A stretch of 64,000 bases of DNA from Neorhizobium sp. UBA3556. Lineage in GTDB: Bacteria; Pseudomonadota; Alphaproteobacteria; Rhizobiales; Rhizobiaceae. The stretch covers positions 124,001 through 188,000 of the forward strand of contig DFNX01000001.1 in the NCBI GenBank assembly GCA_002376235.1. The letters are read 5' to 3'. The position numbers were made by a program, and so were the translations under genes. The notes under the pieces are model-generated. The model was not told the DNA's origin, ran no database searches, and saw nothing but the letters and a program-made list of their open reading frames with translations. This document shows positions 34,633 through 43,967 of the stretch, one piece after another. Positions within the stretch are counted from its first letter, which is position 1. Each line of letters starts with the position of its first letter.

Positions 34633-36312
34633 CTATTCGGCGACGAGACCACTCCTTCTTAAGAGGGCAAGCAGCAGAAGCGGCAAAAGAGTGGTGATCA
34701 GGATGGCGATGAAGGCCATGGCCATGCCGAGCCCGATAGACCCCTGTTCGAACTGCCGCCAGATGAAGGTGGCGATCGTCTGCATGCCGACCGGGGCGAT
34801 GACAACGGACGCTACCAGTTCACGCGAGGCAAGCGCAAAGACGAGCAGCATGGCCGAGGCAAGGCTGGGGAATACCAGCGGCAGAAGTATACGGCGGAAG
34901 GCGGTGATACCCGATGCGCCAAAGACACGGGCTGCCGCTTCGAGATTGTCGCCGATCTGCTGGAAGGCCGCCGTCGAATAACGCATCGTCTGCGGCAGCA
35001 GGATGCAGCAATAGGCAAGCAGCAGAATGAGCGGCGTATTGTAAGGCGTCGCCGGTAGCCAAGGCATGTTCCAGGCGAGGATCAGGCCGACAGCAACGAC
35101 AATGCCGGGAAGCGCATTCGGAATGATCGTCAGGCTGTCAATCGCCAGACGCCCGCGGATTTTCGTCTTCACCACCGTATAGGCGGCCGTCACCCCGATC
35201 AGGCCGGTAATCAGCGCCGTGCCGATGCCGAGCGAAAAACTATTGGCCAACGCTCCGAGCGCCCCGGCGCTGTTCTGGAAGACCGAGAGGAAATTGTCGA
35301 AGCTCATGTTGTCGAGCGCCAGCCCGCCGGAAATCGTCCGCGACATGGCAGTGGCAAGGATCGACAGAAGCGGCACGCCGGTCGCAAGGAACGAGACGAT
35401 GATGAACGCGGCCAGTACCGGCCATTTCATCGCCCCGAGCGGCCGCTTGTCCTTGGCGGTCGGCTTGCCGTTGACCGTCTGGTAGGAGCGCCGCGACAGG
35501 ATCCAGCGCTGGCCGAGGAATGTGAGAAGCGAAAGCCCCACCAGCAGCAACGACATGATCGAGGCACCCGGCAGGTCGATCGGCCAGTCGGAAATGCGAA
35601 GATCTATGCCGGTGACGAGAACCTGGAAACCGGCCCGACGGCCAAGCGCTGCCGGTGTGCCGTATTCCTCGATTGCCGCGGCAAACACCAACATCAGGCT
35701 GGCCGCAAGCCCCGGCGCAGACAGCGGCAGCGTGATCCGCCAGAAGGCGCGCGTCGGTGTTGCGCCGAATACCCGGCCGACATCCGCATAACGCGCCCCT
35801 ACGGCTTCCACCGTACGCGACACGGCGAAATAAACGACAGGAAACGTGTTGAACGCCATCACCATCGTCATGCCAGCGAGCGAAAACAGGAAGGGCGAAA
35901 GATTGAAGCCGACCAGCTGCTGCAGATATCCGCGCGGCTGCAAGGTCATGATCCAGCCAAGCGTGGCGATATAGGGCGGTATCATGAAGGGCACGAGCAG
36001 AAGTACATCGAACAGCGCCGCCCCCGGCACGCGGTAAAGCGCGCGAAACACGCCGAGCGGCACCGCGACCACGGCCGAGGCCAGCACGACGCAGAAACCG
36101 AGCAGGATCGTATTGCCGGCCATGCCGATCAGCGCGCCGTCATTCAGCGTGTCGATGAAGGAGGAAAAAGGCTTGGCAAACGAGCCCTGGCCGAGCTCGG
36201 GGAAAATGCCCTGCATGACGACCGCGGCAAACGGTACGGCCACGACCAGAAGCAGTCCCGCAATCGCCAGCCATGCCGCCGGGGCCGGTCCGCCAACGCT
36301 TTTTGCCGCCAT
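34633..36312 (-). CDS. ABC importer permease, fused FbpB/PhnU type
   Basis: A 559-residue inner-membrane permease made of two fused halves, each with about six helices and one EAA-type loop (first at LEAVGARYADVGRVFGATPTRAFWRITLPL-like region near 180-205, second near AARVFGASGITAFRRILLPL). This layout is known from ferric iron (FbpB/SfuB) and 2-aminoethylphosphonate permeases. ATG 36312 is preferred to the adjacent GTG because AAGGA lies seven bases upstream. It is the last gene of an ATPase-binding protein-permease operon under a Pho-box promoter. A hairpin separates it from the binding-protein gene. Confidence 0.88.
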   Translation of the reverse strand: MAAKSVGGPAPAAWLAIAGLLLVVAVPFAAVVMQGIFPELGQGSFAKPFSSFIDTLNDGALIGMAGNTILLGFCVVLASAVVAVPLGVFRALYRVPGAALFDVLLLVPFMIPPYIATLGWIMTLQPRGYLQQLVGFNLSPFLFSLAGMTMVMAFNTFPVVYFAVSRTVEAVGARYADVGRVFGATPTRAFWRITLPLSAPGLAASLMLVFAAAIEEYGTPAALGRRAGFQVLVTGIDLRISDWPIDLPGASIMSLLLVGLSLLTFLGQRWILSRRSYQTVNGKPTAKDKRPLGAMKWPVLAAFIIVSFLATGVPLLSILATAMSRTISGGLALDNMSFDNFLSVFQNSAGALGALANSFSLGIGTALITGLIGVTAAYTVVKTKIRGRLAIDSLTIIPNALPGIVVAVGLILAWNMPWLPATPYNTPLILLLAYCCILLPQTMRYSTAAFQQIGDNLEAAARVFGASGITAFRRILLPLVFPSLASAMLLVFALASRELVASVVIAPVGMQTIATFIWRQFEQGSIGLGMAMAFIAILITTLLPLLLLALLRRSGLVAE

Positions 36313-36392
36313 CACTCAGTCCTTCATGTCCTGCCGCAGCATTCTTCAGGCCATCGGATTCGGTGATCTGAAAAATGATGCGCGACGTTCAA

Positions 36393-36430
36393 AGCAAAAC
36401 AGCGCCGCCTGCTCTGAAGAGCAGACGACG
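36393..36430 (-). terminator. intercistronic hairpin between binding-protein and permease genes
   Basis: On the minus strand, 36430-36418 pairs with 36415-36403 over 13 positions (two G-U pairs), followed by TGTTTTGCTTTG. It may attenuate transcription or protect the upstream mRNA so that more binding protein than permease is made. Confidence 0.6.
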
Positions 36431-36441
36431 CCGCAGGAAAA

Positions 36442-37401
36442 TTACTTGCCGCCGAAGATCTTGGTGATCTCGCCGAGCGTTTCCTTGCGCTTGCCATAGA
36501 CGGCAGCATTGTCGAACTTCAGAAGCTTCAGGTCGCCGATCAGCGGACGGTCGGCGGCAACGTCGCTGCGGGCCGGCATCAGCATCTGGGCGGCAACCAT
36601 CTTCTGGCCGGCGTCGGACAGCATGTAGTCGATGAACTTCTTGGCTTCGTCCTGGTTCTTGGACCAGTTGAGGATCATCGCCGGACGCGGTGCAATGACG
36701 GTGCCGGAAGCCGGGAAAACGACTTCGACGCTTTCGCCCTTCTTGGCGGCAGCAAGCGTGATGTAGTCGACAGCGCCGAAGACGGCAGCCTTGGCACCCT
36801 GCAGAACCGGGTTCAGGGCTTCGGCATTGGCGCCGGCAATGATCGCGCCGTTTGCCTGCAGGTCCTTGAACAGCTTGAAATCGTCCTGGCCGGCCAGAGC
36901 CGCCGTCAGTTCGAAAGCCGAACCGGACTGGGCCGGATCCGGAATATTGACCATGTCCTTGTATTCGGCCTTGGTCAGATCAGACCATTCGGCAGGCTTC
37001 GGCGTGCCGCTCTTGGTGTTCCAGGCAATGCCGAGAGCCGAAACGCCCTGTGCGACGGCATAGTCGGACTTGAGGAAATCCGGGACCTTGGCAGCGTTGG
37101 GGCTGGAATATTTGACCAGCCAGCCGCGCTTTTCGAAGTCGGTCGCGGTATCCCAGGAAGCCGAGATCAGAACGTCAACGACCGGGTTGGATGCTTCAGC
37201 TTCGATACGGGCCATGACCTTGCCGGTCGTTGCCTGGAAAACATTGACCTTGATGCCGGTTTCCTTGGTGAAACCTTCCGACATCTTGTCGATCAGGCTC
37301 TGCGGACCGGCGGTGTAGACGGTGATGTCGGCATGCGCGACGCCGGCCATCAGGACGGCAGCAACGGCACCAAGTGTAATGCTCTTCAACGACTTGAACA
37401 T
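36442..37401 (-). CDS. ABC importer periplasmic binding protein (Fe(III)/phosphonate family)
   Basis: A 319-residue periplasmic protein: signal peptide 1-24 (cleavage VAHA/D), then the type-2 binding fold ITVYTAGPQSLIDKMSEGFTKETGIKV of the extracellular solute-binding family 1/13 group (AfuA/FbpA, PhnS relatives). It lacks the tandem-tyrosine iron site of classic FbpA: the equivalent region reads FGAVDYITLAAAKKG. That, together with the Pho box upstream of the operon, favours a phosphorus compound such as 2-aminoethylphosphonate over iron, but this is inference. AGGAG lies nine bases before ATG 37401. Confidence 0.88.
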   Translation of the reverse strand: MFKSLKSITLGAVAAVLMAGVAHADITVYTAGPQSLIDKMSEGFTKETGIKVNVFQATTGKVMARIEAEASNPVVDVLISASWDTATDFEKRGWLVKYSSPNAAKVPDFLKSDYAVAQGVSALGIAWNTKSGTPKPAEWSDLTKAEYKDMVNIPDPAQSGSAFELTAALAGQDDFKLFKDLQANGAIIAGANAEALNPVLQGAKAAVFGAVDYITLAAAKKGESVEVVFPASGTVIAPRPAMILNWSKNQDEAKKFIDYMLSDAGQKMVAAQMLMPARSDVAADRPLIGDLKLLKFDNAAVYGKRKETLGEITKIFGGK

Positions 37402-37429
37402 GTCCCAAAACTCCTGTTGGGGTGAATGT

Positions 37430-38524
37430 TTATGGATGCGGATGACTTGAATTTTTGAACCAGCGGATCTGGTCGAGATCGATGGAAAGGCCGACGCCAT
37501 CGCCGGGCTTGAGCTTGTGGCGGCTCAGGACCTGCAGCTCGACCTGATCGGCACCGATCAGCGAGACGGTTGCCAGATGCCCGTCGCCGCGGAACTGCGA
37601 ACGCAACACGCTGGCGGCCAACCGGTCCGACTGGATCTCGCCGGGCGTAATCGCCGCGACAGGAATGAGAATGCTGCGTGAACCGGCCAGGCTTTGATCG
37701 GCGCGCATCAATGCCACGTCGCTATTGCCGAAGAACCAGCAGGCATCACGGTTCTGCAACTCGGCAATACCGCCCAGCCGCAGAAAATCGGCAACTTCGG
37801 GGGTCGCGGGCTGCGCCACCAGTTCGTCAGGCGTCGCAAGCTGTTCGATCAGCCCGCCGCGCATGACGGCGACCTGATCGGCAAGCGTCAGCGCTTCCGC
37901 GTGATCATGGGTAACGTAGATGGCGGTGAGGCCGAGCGAGGCGATCAGTTCCGCCAGTTCGCCGACCATGTTTTCACGCAATTCGCGGTCGAGATTGGAA
38001 AGCGGCTCGTCGAACAGGATAAGCTGCGGCTCGGCAACGATCGCCCGCGCAATCGCGACGCGCTGCTGCTGCCCGCCCGAAAGGTCGCTCGGCCGGCGAG
38101 CGGCATAAGCGGAAAGCCCGACACGCTCCAAGGCATACATCGTGCGTTGCTCGCGCTCAGTGCGACCGATGCCGCGCATTTCGAGAGGGAAGGAAACATT
38201 GCCGCCGACCGTCATATGCGGCCAGAGCGCATAATCCTGGAAAACCATGCCGAGATTGCGCTTTTCGGGCGGTGCGAACGTGCCGCTTGCGGCGTCAGCT
38301 ACCACCTGACCGGCAATCGAGACAGAGCCCTTGCTCGGCGCCAGCAGCCCGGCAACCAGCCTCAGAAGCGTGGTCTTGCCGCACCCGGAAGGACCGAGAA
38401 GCGCCAGCGTCTTGCCCTGTCCCAGCGCCACATCGATGCCTTTGAGTACCGGCGTTGCACCATAGTGCAATTCCAGTCCAGCCGTGGACACGGCAACATT
38501 GCTTGCGAGGCTTTCAATTGTCAT
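37430..38524 (-). CDS. ABC importer ATPase (FbpC/PotA-like)
   Basis: A 364-residue ATPase of the spermidine/iron/phosphonate class. It has Walker A GPSGCGKTT (about 44-52), the Q-loop VFQDYALWPHM, the signature LSGGQQQRVAIARAI, Walker B ILFDEPLSNLD and the switch histidine in VTHDHAEAL. A C-terminal regulatory TOBE-like domain follows residue 240. It is the first gene of the operon (ATPase, binding protein, permease), and a phased Pho box lies 49-88 bases upstream of its start. Confidence 0.93.
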   Translation of the reverse strand: MTIESLASNVAVSTAGLELHYGATPVLKGIDVALGQGKTLALLGPSGCGKTTLLRLVAGLLAPSKGSVSIAGQVVADAASGTFAPPEKRNLGMVFQDYALWPHMTVGGNVSFPLEMRGIGRTEREQRTMYALERVGLSAYAARRPSDLSGGQQQRVAIARAIVAEPQLILFDEPLSNLDRELRENMVGELAELIASLGLTAIYVTHDHAEALTLADQVAVMRGGLIEQLATPDELVAQPATPEVADFLRLGGIAELQNRDACWFFGNSDVALMRADQSLAGSRSILIPVAAITPGEIQSDRLAASVLRSQFRGDGHLATVSLIGADQVELQVLSRHKLKPGDGVGLSIDLDQIRWFKNSSHPHP

Positions 38525-38572
38525 GGGAACCGGCGTCGGCAGAAGATGATGCCGGTTCCTTAGTCAGCCTGC

Positions 38573-38612
38573 ATGACAGGAAAGTTACACTTTCACGACA
38601 GAAGGATGACAG
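38573..38612 (-). promoter_or_regulatory. Pho box (PhoB site) upstream of the ABC importer
   Basis: On the minus strand CTGTCAT (38606-38612), a four-base spacer, and CTGTCGT (38595-38601) form a PhoB box with the canonical 11-base period. A third exact CTGTCAT lies at 38573-38579, 22 bases further and thus in phase. The array ends about 49 bases before the ATPase start. Confidence 0.75.
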
Positions 38613-38636
38613 TTGTTGATGGCGACCGGTGCCGGA

Positions 38637-40724
38637 TCAGGCGTCGCCACCCGCAATTTCCGCAACCATTGCCAATCCCTTCTTCTTCAACATCGCCGTC
38701 GGATCCGGCAGCTTGCCGCGGAAAGCCTTGTAGGTGACCTCAGGATCGATCGAGCCGCCAACCGAATAGATGTTGTTCTTCAGCTTGCGCGCCATGACCG
38801 GATCGAAGGCATTGCCGACCTCTTCGAAGGCCGAGAACGCATCCGCATCCAGCACTTCCGACCACATGTAGGAGTAATATCCGGCCGCATATCCCTCACC
38901 GGAAAACACATGCTGGAAATGCGGCGTTGCGTGGCGCATGACCAGCGACGCCGGCATTTTCAGCTCCGACAGGATCTCCGCCTGCACCGCCATCGGATCA
39001 TCCGCCGGAGCGCGCGTGTGGAAGGCCATGTCGACCAGCGCCGATGCGGTGAACTCGACCGTCGCAAAACCGGCATTGAAGGTGCGCGCAGCCAGAACCT
39101 TGTCGAGCAGCTCCTTCGGCATCGGCTTGCCGGTCTCGTAATGGACGGCGTATTTTTCGAGGATTTCCGGCACCGTCAGCCAGTGTTCGTAAAGCTGCGA
39201 CGGCAGTTCGACGAAATCGCGCGACACACCCGTACCGGAGACGGACGGATAGGTCACATCCGACAGCATGCCGTGCAGCGCATGGCCGAATTCGTGGAAC
39301 AGCGTGCGCGCATCATCGAGAGAAAGCAGCGCCGGCTTGCCTTCGGCAGGCTTGGCGAAATTGCAGACATTGTAGATGATCGGCAACTCGCCCTCGGCGC
39401 CATTCTTCAATGGCAGCTTGTGCTGCGACTGGAACGAACTCATCCATGCACCGGACCGCTTGGAGGACCGGGCGAAATAATCGCCAAGAAACAGCGCCTT
39501 CAAGCCACCGCTCTCGTCACGCAGTTCGAACACCCGCACATCCGGATGATAGGCGGAAATGCCTTTAAGCTCGGTCAGCGTCACGCCGAACAGCCGCTTG
39601 GCGACATCGAAGCAGGCTTCTATGACCTTTCCCAGCTGCAGATAGGGCTTCAGCTCGGATTCGGAGAAGGAGAAAGTCCGCTCGCGCAGCTTCTCGGCAT
39701 AATAACGCCAGTCCCACGGCATGACCGGATGGTTCTTGCCTTCTTCCGCCACCAGCTTGCCGAGGCTCGCCTCTTCCTCAAGCGCCTTGGAGCGCGCCTT
39801 GTCCCAGACCTTGTGCAGCAACCCGTTCACATTGTCGGCGGTCTTCGCCATCGTGTTGTCGAGCTTCAGGGCCGCGAAGTTTTCGTAGCCGAGAAGCTTC
39901 GCCTTTTCCGCGCGCAGGGCCAGCGTCTCGCGAACGATCGCGACATTGTCCCGCGCGCCGCCATTTTCACCGCGCGCCACCCAGGCCTTGAATGCCTGCT
40001 CTCGCAGGTCGCGCCGGGCCGAAAACGTCAGGAACGGCTCGATGATCGAGCGCGACAGCGTCACCATATAGCCGTCGGCCTCGCCCCGATCCTTGGCGGC
40101 AGCAGCCATCGCATCGCGCAGAAAATCCGGCAGGCCTTCGAGTTCGGCCTCATCGGTCAGCTTCAGCGACCATTCCTTCTCGTCCCCGAGAACATTCTGG
40201 CCGAACTGCGCACCGAGACCGGCGAGCTTTTCGCCGATCGAAGAAAGCCGGTCCTGTTCCGGCCTGTCGAGCTTGGCGCCCGATTTGACGAAACCTTTCC
40301 AGTGGCGCTCCAGCACCCGCTCCTGCTCCAGCGTCAGGCCGAGATCGGCGCGCTTTTCCCACAAGGCATCGATGCGGCCAAAAAGGGCAGAATTAGTGCC
40401 GATCTTCGAATAATGCCGTGACATTTTCGGCGCGATTTCCCGCTCTAGCGCCTGAATTGTTTCATTGGTGTGAGCCCCAGCCTTGCCCCAGAACAGCGAA
40501 GACACGCGGGATAGCTCGTCGCCGGCGATTTCCAGCGCCACGACGGTATTCTCAAAGCTCGGCGCTTCCAAATTTCTGGCGATGGCGTCGATCTCGGCCT
40601 CGTGACTTGCGAGCGCCACCTCGAAAGCGGGGGCGAAATCTTCGTCCTTGACGAGATCGAACCGCGGCAGGCCTTCATGCCCGCTCCACTCGACAAGGGC
40701 ACGGTTGACGGAAGCGTTGGCCAT
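38637..40724 (-). CDS. M3 family oligopeptidase (OpdA/Dcp-like)
   Basis: A 695-residue cytoplasmic zinc metallopeptidase that cleaves short peptides. The zinc motif HEFGH is at 477-481, with the following helix HALHGMLSDV. The N-terminal helical region (LEAPSFENTVVALEIAGDELSRV) and C-terminal Y/H segment AAGYYSYMWSEVLDADAFSAFEEVG fit oligopeptidase A and dipeptidyl carboxypeptidase. ATG 40724 is used because AAGGA lies eight bases upstream; the frame is open further. It is a single gene, with its stop 25 bases from the Pho box. Confidence 0.94.
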   Translation of the reverse strand: MANASVNRALVEWSGHEGLPRFDLVKDEDFAPAFEVALASHEAEIDAIARNLEAPSFENTVVALEIAGDELSRVSSLFWGKAGAHTNETIQALEREIAPKMSRHYSKIGTNSALFGRIDALWEKRADLGLTLEQERVLERHWKGFVKSGAKLDRPEQDRLSSIGEKLAGLGAQFGQNVLGDEKEWSLKLTDEAELEGLPDFLRDAMAAAAKDRGEADGYMVTLSRSIIEPFLTFSARRDLREQAFKAWVARGENGGARDNVAIVRETLALRAEKAKLLGYENFAALKLDNTMAKTADNVNGLLHKVWDKARSKALEEEASLGKLVAEEGKNHPVMPWDWRYYAEKLRERTFSFSESELKPYLQLGKVIEACFDVAKRLFGVTLTELKGISAYHPDVRVFELRDESGGLKALFLGDYFARSSKRSGAWMSSFQSQHKLPLKNGAEGELPIIYNVCNFAKPAEGKPALLSLDDARTLFHEFGHALHGMLSDVTYPSVSGTGVSRDFVELPSQLYEHWLTVPEILEKYAVHYETGKPMPKELLDKVLAARTFNAGFATVEFTASALVDMAFHTRAPADDPMAVQAEILSELKMPASLVMRHATPHFQHVFSGEGYAAGYYSYMWSEVLDADAFSAFEEVGNAFDPVMARKLKNNIYSVGGSIDPEVTYKAFRGKLPDPTAMLKKKGLAMVAEIAGGDA

Positions 40725-40882
40725 AAGGGAAATCCTTCTGCGATTCTGATTTGTCTCTGGTCTACAGGATAGGTTGTCGAATGTCTGGATCAAGTACGAC
40801 AAACCGAAGCTTCACGCAGTCGTTCCACGCGGCGGCGAGCTTTTCCGTTTGCGGCCACGCGGAAAGATAGTAAGTCAACCTT

Positions 40883-41380
40883 ATGAGCCTTCCTGTAAAA
40901 ATCTCCCATGATGTGCCGCAAGGCGACCTCCTGGGCCTGTTGATCGTTGATACCGCGCGCGCATTGCGAACGGCATTTGAAAATCGCATCAACGCCGCAG
41001 GTTTGGGCCTCACCCCCGGCGAGGCAAGGGCGCTAATCCACATTGCCGACCATGAAGGCAGCAGGCAGCTCGACATCGCCTCGCAGATGAGTGTCGAGCC
41101 GATGACGCTCTGCACCTATCTCGACAAATTGCAGACGCTTGGCCTGATCGAACGCCATAAATGCTCCGCCGATCGGCGCGCCAAGCGGATTGCCCTGACG
41201 AAGACGTCGGATGAGATGATCCGAAAAATCCGCGCGGAGCTCCACGTCATTCTCGACCACGCGACTTCAGGCCTGTCACTGGAAGCCCGAAGCCAGTTGA
41301 AAGCATCGCTCACCGTGGTGAACAGGAACCTCCAGGAGACTTCTCCTCCCGCTCCAACAGGTGCCGATGAGCGACGCTGA
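40883..41380 (+). CDS. MarR family transcriptional regulator
   Basis: A 165-residue winged-helix regulator. The DNA-binding region runs from LTPGEARALIHIADHEGSRQLDIASQMSV to ADRRAKRIALT (about 42-105), with helices on both sides for dimer formation. Its end overlaps the start of an MFS drug-efflux gene by 14 bases, the usual arrangement for a regulator that controls its own exporter. It probably senses a substrate of that exporter. No convincing operator is seen upstream. The ATG at 40883 has only a weak ribosome site (CAACCTT). Confidence 0.9.
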   Translation: MSLPVKISHDVPQGDLLGLLIVDTARALRTAFENRINAAGLGLTPGEARALIHIADHEGSRQLDIASQMSVEPMTLCTYLDKLQTLGLIERHKCSADRRAKRIALTKTSDEMIRKIRAELHVILDHATSGLSLEARSQLKASLTVVNRNLQETSPPAPTGADERR

Positions 41381-42578
41381 TACCGCCGCCCGCCCGACAA
41401 TCATGACGGAACGGCGCACGACCGTGATCGGCGCGCTTCTGACCGCGATCGGCCCCGTATCGATGGCGGTCTATACACCCGCCATGCCGGAACTGGTTCG
41501 CGCTTTCGGCACGACGGAATCCGCCATCAAGCTGTCGCTTTCGCTTTATTTCGGCGGCTTTGCCTTAGCCCAGCTGCTCGCCGGCCCGGTATCGGATGCC
41601 TATGGCCGCAAGAAAGCCTCGATCGCCTTCCTGACGATCTATGTCCTCGGCTCGCTGATCGCGGCCATGGCAATCGACGTCAACTGGATCCTGGCGGGAA
41701 GGCTGATCCAGGGGATCGGCGCGTCGGTGGGCGTCACCGTTGCCCGCGCCGCCGTTCGCGACCAGTTTGTCGGAGGACAGGCCGCGCGGATCATGAACAT
41801 GATCGGCATCATTCTGGCGATCGGCCCGGCGCTCGGACCGACCATCGGCGGACTTGCCCTTTCCGCCTTCGGCTGGCAGTCGATCTTCCTGCTGCTGATT
41901 GCCTTTGGCGCGATAGCATTGCTGACCTGCATCTTCGCGCTGAAGGAAACGGCCATTCCGGATCGCTCGCGGCTGCAGCCTGTCACACTGGTAAAGACCT
42001 ATGCCGGCCTGATAACCGACCTGCGCTTTCTCTTTCCCTCGCTCATTCTCGGCGGCTCGATCGGCGCGCTTTATGCCCAGGGCACCATGCTTCCCTTTGT
42101 TCTGATCGATGTCGTCGGCCTCAGCCCGACGCAATTCGGCCTCGGCATGCTGGCGCAGACCGGATCCTATCTGACGGGTTCGATCACCCTGCGCATGATC
42201 TCCGGCCGCATATCCGGTCCTGCCGCGGTTGCGATCGGCATCGGCTTCTGCGGCACGGGCGGCTTCCTGATGTTATTGTCCGTGCACCTGCTTGACCCGA
42301 CATTTCTGTCGATCATGGTCCCGGTCGGCATCTGCACCTTCGGCATCGCCTTCCTGACGCCGCATGTCGTCACCTCCGGCCTTGCCGCATTTCCGAAAGT
42401 CGCAGGTTCCGCCTCCGCGCTGATGGGCTTCATCCAGATGGGCGGCGGCTTCGTCGGCGGACTGGTCGCTGCCACTTTCGCAAACCCGCTGACTTCCTTC
42501 GGCACGATTATCCCCATCATGGAATTCACCGCGGTCGCCGCCTACCTCGCCCATCGCTTCATCAGTCGCCGCCAATAA
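41367..42578 (+). CDS. Bcr/CflA-type multidrug MFS transporter
   Basis: A 403-residue exporter with 12 helices. It carries the family motif GPVSDAYGRKKAS between helices 2 and 3, the motif at helix 4 (RLIQGIGASVGVTVARAAVRD) and GPALGPTIGG in helix 5, all typical of drug/H+ antiporters of the Bcr/CflA group. ATG 41367 lies inside the end of the marR gene, so translation is coupled. An argG terminator starts inside its last codons. The substrate is unknown. Confidence 0.9.
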   Translation: MSDADTAARPTIMTERRTTVIGALLTAIGPVSMAVYTPAMPELVRAFGTTESAIKLSLSLYFGGFALAQLLAGPVSDAYGRKKASIAFLTIYVLGSLIAAMAIDVNWILAGRLIQGIGASVGVTVARAAVRDQFVGGQAARIMNMIGIILAIGPALGPTIGGLALSAFGWQSIFLLLIAFGAIALLTCIFALKETAIPDRSRLQPVTLVKTYAGLITDLRFLFPSLILGGSIGALYAQGTMLPFVLIDVVGLSPTQFGLGMLAQTGSYLTGSITLRMISGRISGPAAVAIGIGFCGTGGFLMLLSVHLLDPTFLSIMVPVGICTFGIAFLTPHVVTSGLAAFPKVAGSASALMGFIQMGGGFVGGLVAATFANPLTSFGTIIPIMEFTAVAAYLAHRFISRRQ

Positions 42579-42606
42579 AAAAGCCCCGCTGCGGTAACAG
42601 CGGGGC
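42575..42606 (-). terminator. Rho-independent terminator after argG
   Basis: A perfect 9-bp GC stem GCCCCGCTG/CAGCGGGGC (42583-42606) with loop CGGTAA is followed on the minus strand by T residues (42575-42582). The T-run overlaps the stop of the convergent MFS gene. Confidence 0.9.
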
Positions 42607-42632
42607 CTGATAGGACAAATCGGCAAACCCGA

Positions 42633-43856
42633 TTATTTCAGCTGGTTGCGCTTGGCGAGCGTGCGCAGGCGTAGCGAATTCAGCTTAATGAAGCCCGCTG
42701 CATCCTTCTGGTCATAGGCGCCGTGATCATCTTCGAAGGTAACGAGCTGGTCGGAATAGAGCGACTTTTCGCTTTCGCGGCCGATGACCATGACATTGCC
42801 CTTGTAGAGCTTCAGCGTCACTTCGCCTTCGACATGCTCCTGGCTCTTGTCGATCAGGGCCTGCAGCATTTCGCGCTCGGGCGAGAACCAGAAGCCGTAA
42901 TAGATCAGCTCGGCATATTTCGGCATCAGCTCATCCTTGAGGTGAGCAGCGCCGCGATCGAGCGTGATCGATTCGATTGCGCGGTGAGCAGCCAGGAGGA
43001 TCGTGCCGCCGGGGGTCTCGTAGACGCCGCGCGACTTCATGCCGACAAAGCGGTTCTCGACGAGATCGAGACGGCCGATGCCGTTGTCGCGACCGTAGTT
43101 GTTGAGCTGCGCAAGCAGGGTTGCCGGCGACATGGCGACACCGTTGATCGACACGGCGTCACCCTTGTTGAAGCCGATCTTGATCGTGGTTGCCTGGTCG
43201 GGAGCAGCTTCCGGCGAAATCGTGCGCATGTGCACATATTCCGGAGCCTCGACGGCCGGATCTTCGAGAACCTTACCCTCGGAAGACGAGTGCAGAAGGT
43301 TGGCGTCGACGGAGAACGGCGCTTCGCCTTTCTTGTCCTTGGCAACCGGGATCTGGTGCTGTTCGGCAAAGTTCAGGAGGTCGGTGCGGCTCTTGAACGA
43401 CCAGTCGCGCCACGGAGCGATGATCTTGATGTCCGGGTTCAGCGCATAGGCCGACATTTCAAAGCGAACCTGGTCGTTGCCCTTGCCTGTCGCGCCATGA
43501 GCAATCGCGTCGGCTCCGGTCTTCTTGGCGATTTCGATCAGGTGCTTGGAGATCAGCGGACGGGCGATCGACGTGCCGAGCAGATAGACGCCTTCATAAA
43601 CGGCATTGGCGCGGAACATCGGGAAGACGAAGTCACGGACGAATTCTTCGCGGACGTCCTCGATGAAGATTTCCTTGATGCCCAGCATCTCGGCCTTCTT
43701 GCGCGCCGGCTCGAGCTCTTCGCCCTGACCGAGGTCGGCCGTAAAGGTGACGACTTCAGCATTGAGTTCGGTCTGCAGCCATTTCAGGATGATCGAGGTG
43801 TCGAGACCGCCGGAATAGGCGAGAACGACCTTCTTTACGTCTTTCGGGAGTGCCAT
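42633..43856 (-). CDS. argG: argininosuccinate synthase
   Basis: Joins citrulline and aspartate to argininosuccinate with ATP in arginine synthesis. The 407-residue protein starts MALPKDVKKVVLAYSGGLDTS (PP-loop at 13-21) and contains ATGKGNDQVRFE, FNKGDAVSINGV and the C-terminal oligomerisation block YGFWFSPERE. ATG 43856 gives the standard N-terminus; the frame stays open upstream but those residues are not family-like. No strong ribosome site is visible. A terminator follows. A decayed toxin gene lies upstream at 43968. Confidence 0.96.
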   Translation of the reverse strand: MALPKDVKKVVLAYSGGLDTSIILKWLQTELNAEVVTFTADLGQGEELEPARKKAEMLGIKEIFIEDVREEFVRDFVFPMFRANAVYEGVYLLGTSIARPLISKHLIEIAKKTGADAIAHGATGKGNDQVRFEMSAYALNPDIKIIAPWRDWSFKSRTDLLNFAEQHQIPVAKDKKGEAPFSVDANLLHSSSEGKVLEDPAVEAPEYVHMRTISPEAAPDQATTIKIGFNKGDAVSINGVAMSPATLLAQLNNYGRDNGIGRLDLVENRFVGMKSRGVYETPGGTILLAAHRAIESITLDRGAAHLKDELMPKYAELIYYGFWFSPEREMLQALIDKSQEHVEGEVTLKLYKGNVMVIGRESEKSLYSDQLVTFEDDHGAYDQKDAAGFIKLNSLRLRTLAKRNQLK

Positions 43857-43967
43857 GATAATTTTGTCCGTCTGCGGGTGGCGGCGGAGACAATTCCGCC
43901 GAAATTGGATCGCCGAACTTTTTAGCGAGTTTCTGGGCCCGTGCAAGGAAAACCCGGAAAAACAGCG

